From Rhodosporidiobolus odoratus (Eukaryota > Basidiomycota > Microbotryomycetes > Sporidiobolales > Sporidiobolaceae), in the NCBI GenBank assembly GCA_034387635.1, contig JAOANU010000008.1, positions 124,001 through 188,000 on the forward strand: DNA of 64,000 nt, read 5' to 3'. A program made the translations under genes and the position numbers. The notes under the pieces are model-generated. The model saw nothing but the letters and a program-made list of their open reading frames with translations. It was not told where the DNA came from and made no database searches. Below are positions 10,401 through 21,730 of this stretch, piece after piece (positions within the stretch are counted from its first letter, which is position 1; each line of letters opens with the position of its first letter).

Positions 10401-13400
10401 ACCGTCAGCGGCGCGGTGGGTGGCGGAAACGACTTCGAGGGTGTCGAGGACATCGGTGACGAGGCGGTCAGACTCGGAGACGAGGTAGTCGGCAGTCTTC
10501 ATGTTGCCACGGAGACGACCTGGGCGAACGAGGGCGCGGACGAAGAAGCGAGCGTCGGTGGTGTTGCCCTTGGCGGTAGCGTGGTAGATGTGGATCTGAC
10601 GGTTCTCGACGGGGCACGGCTCGAGGTTGAAGTTGGAGAGACGTCCGAGTTCGAGCTGGAACGCGAGGGCGGGCTCGATGTCGCGGATCGTCTCGATCTC
10701 CTTCCAGATGCCGTCCTGGCGACGAAGGGTGAAGTAGGACGGGTAGAGGCCCTCGCGGCAGATGAGCAGGGTGATGCGGCGGAGACCACGGCGCTCGACC
10801 TCGGCGTTCATGGCGTTGACCTGCTCAGCGAACTGGACACGGAGCGCGTCCTCGTCGACTTGGGCGGCGGCGGGGACGGTAAGGGCGACGTTGAGAACGT
10901 TCCATTGGTCCTGGCTCGTCGGCGCCGACTCGAGCTTCTTGCCGCCGTCGGGGAAACGGCGGAGAACGGTCTCGAGCTCAGCAGCGAGGCGGTCGAAAGA
11001 CTTGATGGAGAACATGGCACCGTAGCGGAGGGGCTCGATTTGGCTGTTGCTGAGGAGGAAGGTGAGATCCGAGTAAGAAGCTGTGCGCTGGGAAGTGAGG
11101 CCGGTGGTCGGGGTGGCCGGCTCAGACTCTGAGGCGGCCTTGCGCATGCGGAAGCACCACGCGACGGTGGCGGGCTCGTCGTCGGCGGGGTTGGCCTCGA
11201 GGTGCTCGACGCTAAGGAGGTTGTACGAGCGGTAGGCGCGGCGAACGTAGGTGTCGAGGGCGGCGATGGCGACCCACTGGTCCTGATGCTGGAAGAAACC
11301 GGGGAGAACGTCAAAGACGGTGAAGCGAGAGTCGACAACGTCCTTGAGAACTTCGAGGCGGGGAGTACGGTCGGTCGGGGCGACCTCGCCGTACACGGTC
11401 TGGGTGACGGAAGCCTTGAGGATGGACTCGAGCTGGTGGAGGCGCTCGTCGAGGGAGGGAAGCTGGGTGTGGATGAGCACCTCGCGGGCCTTGAGGGCAA
11501 CCTTGGTCGTCGCCTTCGAGTCGAGCTCGGCGAGGTCCTTGAGAATGAGGCTGAAGGTCGATTCGACGAGAGGGTCCGAGTCGGACTCCTTGACCAGGTC
11601 GAGAATGGCGGTAACGAGGGTGTTCTTGGAAGCGGCCTTGTAGTGGGAGAGGACGAGCTTGACGACCTCGTCGAGCTTGTCGCGGTGAGTGTCACGGAGC
11701 TCGAGGACGACGTCGTCGTCGCGGCCGCTGAAGGGCTTTTCGGTGATGTGGTAAGCAGCGAGGATGCTGGCGAGGGTGCTCCACTCGTGCTGCTTGAGGC
11801 CGTTGCGGTAGCGAGCGACGATGTCCTCGAAGGAAAGAAGGAAGTTGCGGATGGTCTGGGCCTCGGTCGGGCGGAGCGCCTCGAGGGTCGAGTCGATGGC
11901 CTTGCGGCAGCGAGCCGAGGGGAACTCGGCACCGATGGAAGAAGCGGCCTCGATGTCCTGACGAAGCTGAGCCTCGAGCTTGGCAGGGATGCGACCGGAG
12001 AGGGTAGAGAGGACAGCGCTGGCCTCGCCGTAAGGAAGCTCGGGAGTACGGAGGACGGAGACAAGCTCCTTGATACTGGCTTGCATGATCGACTGGTTGT
12101 CGTAACCAGAAAGGATGTTGGCGAGGAGGTCCTTGAGGTAGGCGAAGCGCTGGTGCGGCTTGGAGCCGACGATGCTCGGGAGACCAAGGGAGGGAAGCTG
12201 GCCGTCGAAGGGCTTGGCGTGGTTGACACGGCTCGGGTCGTCGAGAGAGAGGATACCGAGGATGTCGCCGGCCTCGAGGGTGGCTCCCGGCTGCTTGATG
12301 AACTGGGCAATACCGTCCTCGGCAGCGATAAGAGGCATGATCATCTGCAAGGGGGGATTATGAGTGTCGAACCATCGAGAGCAAAGGAGAAAAAGAGGCA
12401 ATTACGCACCTTCATGACCTCGATTTCAGCGTATGCCTGACCCTTGGAGATGTGCTCGCCGCTCTCGATGAAGTAGCGGACGAGCTTACCAGGCGACGGC
12501 GAGCGAAGCTGGGTAGGGTCGTTCTCCTGGGCGACAAGGATGGTCCTCGAATCGATCGAGAGACGAAGAGCACTACAGAGGGGGCAGCAAGTCAGCGAGA
12601 GCAAGGCAGACTGGGAAGCGTAAAGGCAAAACGCACCCAACCTCCTCTTTGGCATAACAAGTGTAGGACCTTCCGTCGAGAAGGATGAGAAGACCACCGT
12701 CGGCGAGAGGGCGGATGCCGACAGCGACAGAGCTGCCATTGACGTAGATCGACCAGCTGGTAGGAGACGAGCGAGAAGCCGTGGCGCGGTACTTGATGTC
12801 CTCGAGGACGAACTCGAGCGGGACGACGGTCGCGAGAAGCTCCTTGGCGGGCGACTGACCCTTGTCGAGAATGCGCTTGTACTCGGCGATGTTGGCCTCG
12901 CTGGCGAGGTGGGCCTTGGTGGCGGCACCGCAGATGATGGCGAGGGTGGTGTCGGGGCGCTCGGCGGTGAGACGCTGCGAGATGAGGTTGTCGAGCCAGG
13001 CGGTAGTGATGGTGTTGTCCTCGAACGCCTCGGTCTCCAGCAGCTTGATGAGGTACTCGACGGTAGTGCGGAAGTCACCACGAATGGAAAGCTCTTTAAG
13101 CGCGACGACCATGTTCTTGCGCGATTCCGAACGGTCGGAACCGTAGGCGAAGATGTGACCGAATTGCGAGTCGGCAAACTCGTGGAGACCACCAGCAGCG
13201 GCTACGGAGAAGTAACCCCACACGTTGGTGCTCGAGCGGAAGTTGAGCTCTTGGAGAGTACCGGACGAGGGCTTGAAACCGGCGTCGGGGTTCTCAGCGG
13301 TGATACGGACGGCAACGACGTGACCTTTGGGCGAGGGCTTGCGCTGGGTTTTGGCCGATTCGGGGTTTTCGAAGTCGAAGTCGATGAGGGTGCGGCCGTG

Positions 13401-14938
13401 AGGCGACTTGCCGTAGAGGGTACGGATGTCGCGGATGCGGTGGAGAGGGATACCCATGGCGATCTGAAGCTGAGCGGCGGGAAGGTTGACACCGGAAACC
13501 ATCTCGGTGGTAGGGTGCTCGACCTGGAGACGGGGGTTAAGCTCGAGGAAAGCAAATTTGTCGTCGGCTGCGGAGTAGAGGAATTCGGTGGTACCGGCGG
13601 AAACGTAGCCGACGAGCTTGGCGAGACGGACAGCGGCCTTCTCCATTTGCTCGAAAGTCGGCTGACCGGCAACGGTGACCGGGGCTTCTTCGATGATCTT
13701 CTGGTGGCGACGCTGAACGGAGCAGTCACGACCAAAGAGCGAGATGGCGTTGCCGTACTGATCGGCAAGAACCTGAACCTCGAGATGGCGAGCTGCGCCG
13801 GCGAGCTTCATGATAAAGATGGGCGAACCTGCAGCACAACTCGGTCAGTGGGCACTCATTTCGCTGCCGAAGAAGAATGAACGCACCCGGAACCTCGGTA
13901 AGAACAGCCTGGAACGCCTGCTTGAAGTCCTCCTCTCGGGCAACCATACGAATACCCTTACCACCACCACCTTCCGAAGCCTTGATCATGACCGGGTAGC
14001 CGATCTTCCTCGTCTTGAGCAGACCGTCCTCCGCATCGTTCACGCACGCCTGCTGGTAGACGTCGTCCGCAACCGTAACGTAACCATCCTCCGACATGAT
14101 GACCTGATCGACGCCAGTTCCTGACCAGTCCATGCAGGGGACGTTGGCATGCTGAGCGACAATGGTGGAAGAGATCTTGTCTCCGAGAGAGCGCATGGCG
14201 GATCCGGGAGGACCAATAAAGACGATCTTGTGCTTAGAGGCGGCGAGAGATTCGGGAAGGCGGGGATTTTCAGAAGCGTGTCCCCTGTAAGCCACGAGAT
14301 TAGTATAGCTCTCCAGATGCTAGGCAGATGAGATAACGCACCATCCAGCCCATACAGCGTGAACGCCAGCACGCTCAGCAACATCAACAATCACGTCCAC
14401 GTTCGCGTAGTTATTGTTGTTCGTTCCTCCAGGTACTTCGACGTACTGGTCCGCCATGCGGATGTAATCGGCGTTGACCTTCAAGTCATCGGGCGTGGCC
14501 ATAACGGTGAACTCGATCGCCCTCTCGGACCCGAACGTCTCGTACGCCCATTTGCGCACCGAGCGGATCTCCTTGACAGCGGCGATACCTGTCGAGCGTA
14601 CTTGTCAGCTTACTGATTGGGCGTGTGCCCGCTAAAGAGAGGAAGAGCTGACCGTTGTTGGCAATGAGGACCTGCAGGAAGTGAGAGTGGGGGGTTGGGG
14701 AAGTGCGAAACCAGGCTCAGTCGGGTTCAAGAGCACTGCCGAGCAAGAGAGGGACAGTACTGACCTTTGTGATGGCCGTGTGTCCTCCCCTTGCGCGTAC
14801 AAAGTCGGCGACTGGTGAAGGTTTGGCGGTTTCGAGAGAGTTGCCGCCGATGAAGTGTTGAACCTTTGAGTGATCCCATTCGTAGGCCTCTTCACTCTCC
14901 TGAGCCTGCTTTGAGGCTAGTCCGTTCGAGTAAGGCAT
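7459..14938 (-). CDS. ACC1: Acetyl-CoA carboxylase, cytosolic multidomain
   Basis: Converts acetyl-CoA, bicarbonate and ATP to malonyl-CoA, the committing step of fatty acid synthesis. From the start ([10 protein letters not shown]...) the biotin carboxylase domain shows the ATP-grasp loop [10 protein letters not shown] and [13 protein letters not shown]. The biotinyl motif EVMKM lies in the biotin-carrier domain about a third of the way in. A long central region follows, and the carboxyltransferase domain carries [10 protein letters not shown] and [14 protein letters not shown]. The spliced length, about 2,230 residues, matches fungal Acc1. At least eight introns are visible, mostly near the 5' end, around the biotin domain, and in the last 1.3 kb. 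I end the protein at TAG 7459 through a terminal intron (GTACGT donor, CTGAC branch, TGTGCAG acceptor) that replaces a read-through ending at 7506; the last residues are then MITRVLSS. Identity is certain; terminal exon boundaries are inferred. Confidence 0.97.
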
Positions 14939-15242
14939 CGGAGAGGGTGTAGCGGGGGAAGAGATGGGAAAGTTGGGAAGAGGGGATGGGGAGCAGGCAA
15001 GAGACAGAGGAGGGGAAGGAGGGGGGAGTTCAGGTAGTGCGGGCGCTGAGAGGAATGCGCTAGCTCACGAGGAGCGTGTATAGCAAGGAGGAAGAGAGGA
15101 GCAGTGAGGAGGAAAGAGGGAGAGACCAAGAAATCCGAAGTTCCCCAACCAACCTCGAGTTCCGTTCAAGCCGCGGTCTTCCCTTATCTCTTACCCAACC
15201 CATATGAGACATGCACACTCTGCTCGAGCTTCCAAACACAAC
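14939..15242. promoter_or_regulatory. ACC1 upstream region
   Basis: Roughly 300 bases upstream of the ACC1 start, rich in C/T on the ACC1 sense strand (GGGAAGAG-type runs on the plus strand), as is common in promoters or leaders of this group. No clear TATA element is seen. It is shared with a doubtful small plus-strand gene. Confidence 0.4.
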
Positions 15243-15623
15243 ATGACCACCGTGGACCCGCGACACCTCGCGAAAAGGCTTCTGGCTGCACTTCTTTTTC
15301 CTCGAGACCTCGCCGAGACTGATCCGAGCCGAGCTGCAGCACTATCAGTAGATCTTTCGGAGCCACCTGCTGCTCGCAGGAGACAGCACCAGATGGCCCA
15401 GTATGTACTCGTCTCCGAACCGCCCCTACTTAGAACGCGGGTTGGGGAAAAGCTGGCGAGCAAAAGAAGAAACAAGATGCATGAAGAAGAGTCTGAAGAG
15501 CAGCTGCCACATGTACAGCCGGTCGATAGCGCCTGCAGCGTCCAGCTGTGTACAGGGCGGGAAGAGGCGGCGGAGCACAAGCGGGGACTGAGTGCAGTCC
15601 TCAGAGAGAAAGAGGAAAAGTGA
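15243..15623 (+). CDS. Doubtful small ORF, 126 residues
   Basis: An intron-free frame from ATG 15243 (MTTVDPRHLAKRLLAALL...) to a stop at 15623. The N-terminal third is amphipathic with basic residues; the C-terminal part is charged (KMHEEESEEQLPH, then EHKRGLSAVLREKEEK). A GTATGT donor-like sequence lies inside it, so splicing may differ. It sits between the ACC1 promoter and the 3' end of the alpha/beta hydrolase. No family is recognised and no motif fixes a function. It could be the ACC1 upstream region without a gene. Confidence 0.25.
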   Translation: MTTVDPRHLAKRLLAALLFPRDLAETDPSRAAALSVDLSEPPAARRRQHQMAQYVLVSEPPLLRTRVGEKLASKRRNKMHEEESEEQLPHVQPVDSACSVQLCTGREEAAEHKRGLSAVLREKEEK

Positions 15624-15676
15624 GCCTGCCAGCGCTCGGCCAGTGGTATTTACGTCTCGGGAGTGTACGGAAGGGC

Positions 15677-17028
15677 TCAAAGAAACCATTCTTCCAGGAT
15701 GGTCCGGAGGGTGATTGGATCTTCGACGGCGTGCCTGCGTGACAATGCGAGGCAGGAGAATCAGTCGTTGCATTTGAGGGAGTTTGATGGTGAATACACT
15801 CCGGATGGAGCAAGGGATGCGAGGGCGCAGGCGGCGTCTCCAATAGACCGCGAAGAGATAGTCGGCCAGAAAGGTTCAAGGAGATGGCGAAAAAGCAAGG
15901 AAAGGAGGAAGAAGAAGGTATGCTCACCAATGCCCAATGTCCTTCATCTCCCTCTTCTCCGCCCCCTTGATCTGCTGCAGCAAGAACTCCGTCGTTTCGC
16001 GATTCGACATGTAGTCATGTTCCCCCGCCACAACCAGAGTCTTGGCCTCGATCCTGCTATAGTCAGGATTGGACGCCCCGGCCAAAGCATGGCAAGCTGC
16101 AGCATACCCTGCTGGTCGAGTAGCGAGGACGAGAGAGCGGACGAGAGCGGCGGAGAGGGGAGAGTGCTTCTTGGTGTGATCGGAGAGGGCGGCGGAGGTC
16201 ACTTGCTGGACTATCGCTGAAAGACCGGCTGTTTGAACGGCGGTGGCCCGCTTAAGCATGTTGATCTGGGCTGTCGGGTCGAGAGCACGCATCGCCCCCA
16301 CAAGAACTGCAGGATGAGGAGATAAGGGTGAGCTTCTCGTCTGATGTGCCGAAGCCGAGCATGGAAGAAGAGCAGAAGAGCAACAGGAGAAAATGGCGAA
16401 ATGTCAAACTACCGAGCTTGTCCACCTTGTCCGGGAACCTCGCCGCAAACTTGCTCGCCACCAGCCCACTCAGCGAATGGCCAACGATTCCGGCTGCCTT
16501 TTCCACCCCGACAAATTCCATGACCGCCATCAGATCCTCCGCCAAATCGTCCAGTGACAGGTTGCCTGCCTCATTCCCGTAGGACAGACTCGAGACGGGG
16601 CTGATACCGTGGCCATCGAAGTCGTAGCGGACGAGGCGGTAGGTCTTGCTTAACTTCGAATCGTGCAACGCGGCTTCCCAGAACGAGGTGCTGGATCCCA
16701 AGCCATGCATGACTGGAGGTATTGAGGAGCATGGTAACGCAACGATAGAATGACATAGAGATGACGTGAGAATATGCAGAAGGAAGGAGACGAGACGAGC
16801 GCGGGAAGGGAAGGAAGAGCAAGGGAAAAGAGGGAAGTAGAAAATGGCGTTGAAGGAGACGGCAAGGCGATTGTACTCAGTCGTTGTCCTCGTCTGGTAC
16901 GATGACGAGTTATGCGACTCACAGAAGATGGCCGGTGCGTCCTTTGAAGGACCCTCAATGACATCGACGAATAGCTTCTTTCCGCTCGATACTTTGACGA
17001 CTTGCAGATCAACGTCACTGGCTGACAT
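15677..17028 (-). CDS. Alpha/beta hydrolase (enol-lactonase/esterase-like)
   Basis: A soluble alpha/beta-hydrolase-1 family protein of about 280 residues. It starts MSASDVDLQVVKVSSGKKLF. After a 210-base first intron (16713-16922) comes the oxyanion-hole motif MHGLGSS, then the nucleophile elbow GHSLSG, the acid residue in VVAGEHDYMS, and the catalytic histidine in the terminal DIGHWHAVEDP, which is completed by the last small exon. The full Ser-Asp-His set is present, so the enzyme should be active. The pattern resembles 3-oxoadipate enol-lactonases and related small esterases, but sequence alone does not fix the substrate. Introns also interrupt the region after FPDKVDKL. It is divergent from PAF1 across 442 bases. 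The final residues ITLRTILEEWF end at TGA 15677. Confidence 0.85.
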
Positions 17029-17470
17029 GGTTGCGGATGTAGGAGCGTGCGTTTGAGACGAATCGAAATGAGATGGACGAGACTATCTAGTGTCGGTCGA
17101 TGTAGAGGGGGACTTGACCGAGTCGATGATGAGGGTGGTGGGGTAGAGGAAGCGAAGAGCGATGACAACGCTAGTGGCGCTTCTGACGAGTGCTGAGGTG
17201 GATGTGAGAGGGGCTGACGCGGATGGACAAGCGAGTTCAAGAGAATCTAGGTGAAGAGAGCGAGGGAAGCCTTGCGAAGGTCGAAATCGGAGCAGGAGGA
17301 GAAAAACGTTGGTCATCCTGGAAAATTCAGCTTGCAGCCTGGATATTCCAATACAGTGTACTTTTTCTCCTCAGGGCTTTCAGAAGCCGTCCGAGGGAGG
17401 TCGAGGAAAGCTGTTTTCATCTTGTTCTCGGGAAAGTGATCGCCAATTGTTGCTTCCCCCACCGCCGACC
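17029..17470. promoter_or_regulatory. Shared upstream region of the hydrolase and PAF1
   Basis: 442 bases between two divergent start codons. No splice-supported coding frame was found. A pyrimidine-rich tract (CTTTTTCTCCTC) lies near 17360. Specific factor sites cannot be assigned by eye. Confidence 0.45.
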
Positions 17471-19441
17471 ATGTCGTCTCAGAAGAGCTCGTAAGCCACC
17501 GCGTGCACTCTAAGCAGCTATACAAGGCTAATCCGCTCGTTCCTCCCTCTCAGCAAAACGGATCTCCTCGTCCGCGTCCGGTACCAGAACCCGCTACCTC
17601 CAGTCAGTCGTCAAGCAAAGCCTCCGACATGCCTGTAATAAGCTAGCAGAGTACAGTAGACCAGGACTCACCCATCTCTGCTTGCAGCCTCCCTTCCCGC
17701 CTCGACTTCTTCACGTTCCCACCACCCCGCAACGATATGCCACCTACGACTTTCTCACTGCCTTACAAAGCGAGAGGCAATTGCCCATGATTCTCGATGG
17801 AGAGCTCGGGATGGCTCTCGAGTTCGGAAAGCCGGGCGAAGCAAAGGGGTGCGATGGGGAATATTGGATGGGCAATCGAGAAGGTAAGTCTCTCCTCACG
17901 ATACATCTGTCTCCGATGGAGTTGCCCTCCGCGTGCTCACACGCAACTTGCTCCTCGTCTTCTCCCCTCAGTCATCGCTCCAACAGTCGACGCACCACCT
18001 CAACTAGACGACGACGACCTGTTTCTTCTCGAAGACGCCGAGGCTCCTGCAACTACCGCACCAAACGAGGCTATGCCGGGAACTCCACAGCGGACAGGAA
18101 TGACAGAGGTCAGTAAGAAGGTGGATGTCAGTTGGCTGAGGAGGACCGAATACCTGAGTAGCGAGGCAGCCGCGGCGAAGCCTCTGCAAGCGATGAATGG
18201 GTACGTCTGCTTGTCCCTTGTCTGTCCCTGATTCTTGTACTGATTGCGCGAGCATCTACAGTACACCAAAACGTCATCAGCAGGACGATTTCGACCCTTA
18301 CGACCGAGAAGCGCGTGCTAAAGCCGTCGCTGCCACCTTCACCGCCGCTCACGTCCCGCTCTCCGAAATGCGCCATCCTGCCAGACCTACCATCACTGCG
18401 GTAGAGGCATACGATGTCCTACCGGATTCGGACCTCTGGGCGAACGAGTACGACTTGATGCGATTTGGCGAGGAACCGGGAGACAAGGGCGCGGTACGTT
18501 GTTCTCCCTTTCTCTGATGTTTTCTGCTCATGTATACTGATCATTCAATCTCGTAGAATGAACTACCTCGACTCGGAGCCGACCCTCGCTTGCCTCGCGG
18601 TATTTTCCGCGATCTCACCGAGGCGCTCGGGACTGCCAGCGCGAGGGTGGCGTACTACCTGCCGTCAGACGACGCGACTGCGGTGGCGTACACGCAGAAG
18701 AGGATGCATGGAGAAGACACAGCTGAGGGAGAGGTGCGCTTTTCTTCTCTCGCTGCCCCGCCTTGTCCTCTCCCTTTCCTCGTGAAACGCCTAGACTACC
18801 GAGCCAGCATCCGCTGATTGCTATCAATGAGCAGGAGTTCGAATTCCGCTGGATTCGCGATTACGAGGTCACCAACACTCGGGATTTGACCCAAGAATAC
18901 GTCTTTACGTTTGATGGTGGCGATGATGACGCGGCCCAGACGCCGGCAGAAAAGGCTGCACGACCTGCTACGACTAAGGGGAGGAAGAAGGGCGTTTACT
19001 ATGTGCCGCTTGGAGCCGTGACGCAATTGAGGAAACGGCGAACAAAGGTGCGCTCGTTGTCCTCAGTTCCGCCTTTGTTGGCGCAAGCCCTGCTTTCTCC
19101 TGATCTATACACGCGCTGATGCATTTCGTACCATGTAACCTTCTCATGCATCCACAGAAGGGTGAGGATATCCGCAACTTTGGCGAAGAGCTTGAAGAGC
19201 AGTTTTGGGACGGTGTGCAGGTCACGGTGCGTCCTCCGTTCACGCTCAATTGCGCCCCTCTTGTGGCACGAGTCTCTCCTGTGCTGTCCTGCTGACTTTG
19301 GTCCCATGCCGACAGCTTCATCACCCGACGACTATCCTTCCTGACCCGGACAAGGACCGCTGGATGTCGTACAAGCAGGAGGTCGAGAATCCGCCGGCAG
19401 ACGTGCCGTTCGACAAGGGAAAGGAGAAGGCGGAGGTGTAG
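17471..19441 (+). CDS. PAF1: PAF1 complex subunit Paf1
   Basis: Homologue of Paf1, the scaffold subunit of the nuclear PAF1 complex that travels with RNA polymerase II and supports elongation and histone modification. The start MSSQKSS is followed after a short intron by the family signature DLLVRVRYQNPLPP, then PFPPRLLHVP, and later the diagnostic VSWLRRTEYLS. Downstream come a segment EFRWIRDYEV and YVPLGAVTQLRKRR. The tail is charged. Seven or more short introns are visible. The conserved core ends around residue 350, and the protein is about 390-400 residues, shorter than yeast and human Paf1 because the long acidic C-terminal tail is reduced. It is divergent from the alpha/beta hydrolase and ends at TAG 19441. 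Confidence 0.92.
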
Positions 19442-19714
19442 CTTGCGTACGCCGTCAAAGACCATGCCGCGAGCGAAAGTAACTATCTCTGCAGGCATTC
19501 GCCGTTCAGATCTTTCGTACACCTAGCTGCTTTGCCGCTTCTTGTCTAGTCAATTCCATGATGGATGCGAGAGAAGGAGAGACATAGCTGCGCATCAGAC
19601 GAAGAGGAGGCCTGAGGAGGGGCCTCTGCCCATGCGACGAAGTCACGCTCCTCTTCCTTCTTTCCTTCCTCACAACCCTCGCTCAACACTTCCAACCTCT
19701 TCAACCCTTCAGAC

Positions 19715-20101
19715 ATGCCTAGTGAGCCTCCTTATACTCGGCTGACTGTCCATGCTCGTCGCGCGAGCTCGTCTAACGTCACGGACTCCTGCTGCTGCAG
19801 TCGTCCGCGGCGTTGACTTTTGCTTCCGGTTCTGCTAGACTCGAACACCGACGGTAGCTACTACTACTCGAACAGCGACGGTAGCACCTGTAAGCCCTCG
19901 AGTTCTCTCCCCCGTCCTCACATTTCGGCAGTTCTTTCTTCTTCGTTTCTTTCCTTGTTTCCTGTGGCTTTTCGCTGAGTCGAGACTGATCCGGCGAGTG
20001 ACGCAGACTACAACTCCGGTGATGGCTACGCTCAGTACAACAAGAGCGACGGTAGCGGCTGGTCGCAGACCGACGCTTCGAGTGGCAGTGGGAAGAAGTA
20101 G
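19715..20101 (+). CDS. 50-residue Tyr/Ser/Gly-rich conserved fungal microprotein
   Basis: Three exons (19715-19721, 19839-19889, 20007-20101) join in phase to a 50-residue protein starting MPNSNTDGSYYYSNSDG. It has three imperfect repeats of a [NS]-x-DGS-x-YY unit (DGSYYYSN, DGSTYYNSGDG, SDGSGW) and ends in SSGSGKK. The first coding exon is only 7 bases. The composition and the DGSxYY repeats match small uncharacterised proteins I recall from many fungi, usually 50-100 residues, without known function. No membrane segment or signal peptide is present. The repeats suggest a flexible or WW/beta-hairpin-like peptide. Length and phase consistency across two introns support it as a real gene. Confidence 0.7.
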
Positions 20102-20766
20102 AGTGTAGGTTCCGTTTTGGCTGTTCTCTTTCAGCCCTGGTCGGTACGTCAGCTGCTCGCGCTCTTTCTGACCACTTGTACAGTCTACCGCGGCGCCGAA
20201 TGCTCTGCCCATCATGCGTAAGATCTCTGACCTTGCTTTCCGTCTTTTCTTCCATTCAGGAACCTTCCTCTCACCCTCGTCCTCCGCTTGATCTGTGCCC
20301 TCGATGGCCTCCATACCGATTCTGGTGTGCAGGTGAAACTTGCTTGTTTCAGTGACTCCAAAAGGAGCCCGGCCGGAACACATACACACTGCGAGAAAAA
20401 AGCCAGGAGCAGAGGTCGTCCTCTCTCCGAGAAGTACGAGGCCGAGTCTCTCTCGACACAGCTGGCTAGCAGAAAGTGTGCTCGCGTCTGTACCTTGACT
20501 TGGAGATAGCCCTGCGGGATCATCGTCTCCGTCTCGCAGAGAATGCCTGTCATTTTCTTCACTTTCTTGAAGAACAGCTGCCGCGTTCCGATTCTTTTCG
20601 AGCAGCCCCCGCTTGTTGGGAGCGTTCTCCCTCTCTGTACCAGCTAAGAGCGCCTCAGTATCCGCCCGTAACTGAACGAGAGTGGTCCTATTCGCATGCG
20701 CCGGCGGCCGGATCTCCTTCCTCGACTTATCCACGCTCGCTCGCTACAAGGCACTTGCTTATAGGG
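20102..20766. other. Intergenic region before the RRM gene
   Basis: 665 bases without a supported coding frame. It should contain the 3' untranslated region of the 50-residue gene and the promoter of the RRM gene. Open frames here have no splice-consistent structure. Confidence 0.5.
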
Positions 20767-21546
20767 ATGGCACCGAAGGATTCATCTGTGCGCTTTCGTA
20801 CCCACCCCTACCCACGCCGCGCTCGCTAACCAACCCACTCCTCCTTCTCGCCTTCCCAAACTTCCCAAACACCTACACAAACAACGCACAGAACACCGTC
20901 TTTGTAGGCGGCTTCAGCTTTGACACGACCGCCTCAGCTCTCTACACCGCCTTCACCCCCTTTGGCGAGATTCTCGACCTTCAACTCCCACCCGATCCCA
21001 GTGACAAGAGCAAAAAGCACCGCGGCTTCGCGTTTGTCACCTTTGCTGAGGCAGAAGCCGCTCTGGATGCGATCGATAACATGCACTTGTACGTTCACGC
21101 GGATACCTATCTTGTCAGATGCAGAAATGTGGAGCTGATAGACGGTTTTCTCCACTGCGGCGGGGGATGATAGGAATGTTCTTCCCGGCATCACAAACCG
21201 AGGACGAGTGTTGAAGGTGAACAAGGCGAAGCCGCAAAAGGGTCAACAGCTGCAGGATAACCGGAAACCGAGTAAGTCGCCCTTTTTCTCTTTTCCTTGC
21301 CTTCGACGCGCCACAGCGGTGGTCAGCCCTTCCTACCCACTGGGTTCCGCGCCAACACCCCCTGGTTGCCGAGCTATTGATTCCCCGGCCTGTGCTGACC
21401 GTTCTTATATGTCCCTTCCCCTGTTCCCGTCTCTTGCTGCAGTTTGGGCCGACGAAGAATGGATCAAGGAGCATGGACAAGTACCCTTAGATCAAGCCCA
21501 CACTGTGGCACCGGAAGATGGAGCGGACGACGCCATGGAGTCATAG
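20767..21546 (+). CDS. RRM protein resembling the N-terminus of cyclophilin E (Cyp33)
   Basis: Four exons (20767-20787, 20892-21088, 21174-21271, 21443-21546) give 139 residues. A short leader MAPKDSS precedes one RNA-recognition motif: RNP2 is TVFVGGF, RNP1 is HRGFAFVTF, and the domain ends VLKVNKAKP. The following KPIWADEEWIKEHG matches the conserved (R)PVWSDDDWL segment that follows the RRM in animal PPIE/Cyp33. The peptidyl-prolyl isomerase domain of that protein is absent; the chain stops after an acidic tail. It probably binds RNA in the nucleus, perhaps with the spliceosome, by analogy with PPIE. The start is chosen because exon 1 splices in phase at GTGCGC; longer upstream frames contain the intron sequence. 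Confidence 0.82.
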
Positions 21547-21730
21547 TAGCCTCACTCTGTCTCGCTCTTTGTCGCTTGTCAGCTTTTCTCCCTCGAGGAT
21601 AGGGCCGAGGATCCAATGTACAGTATGCATATGTTGACTGTCGATGTCGACGGGGGGGCAACGAGAGATGCGAATGCGAGAGAGAATACAAGAAAAGTAT
21701 AGAGGAAGGATGCGAGAAAGATAGAGAGAG

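Noticed and set aside
10808..12310. 500-codon Ser/Pro/Thr-rich frame on the minus strand inside ACC1
   Set aside because: It is the +1 frame of ACC1 itself and has no family resemblance; conserved ACC1 sequence runs through the same bases in another frame.
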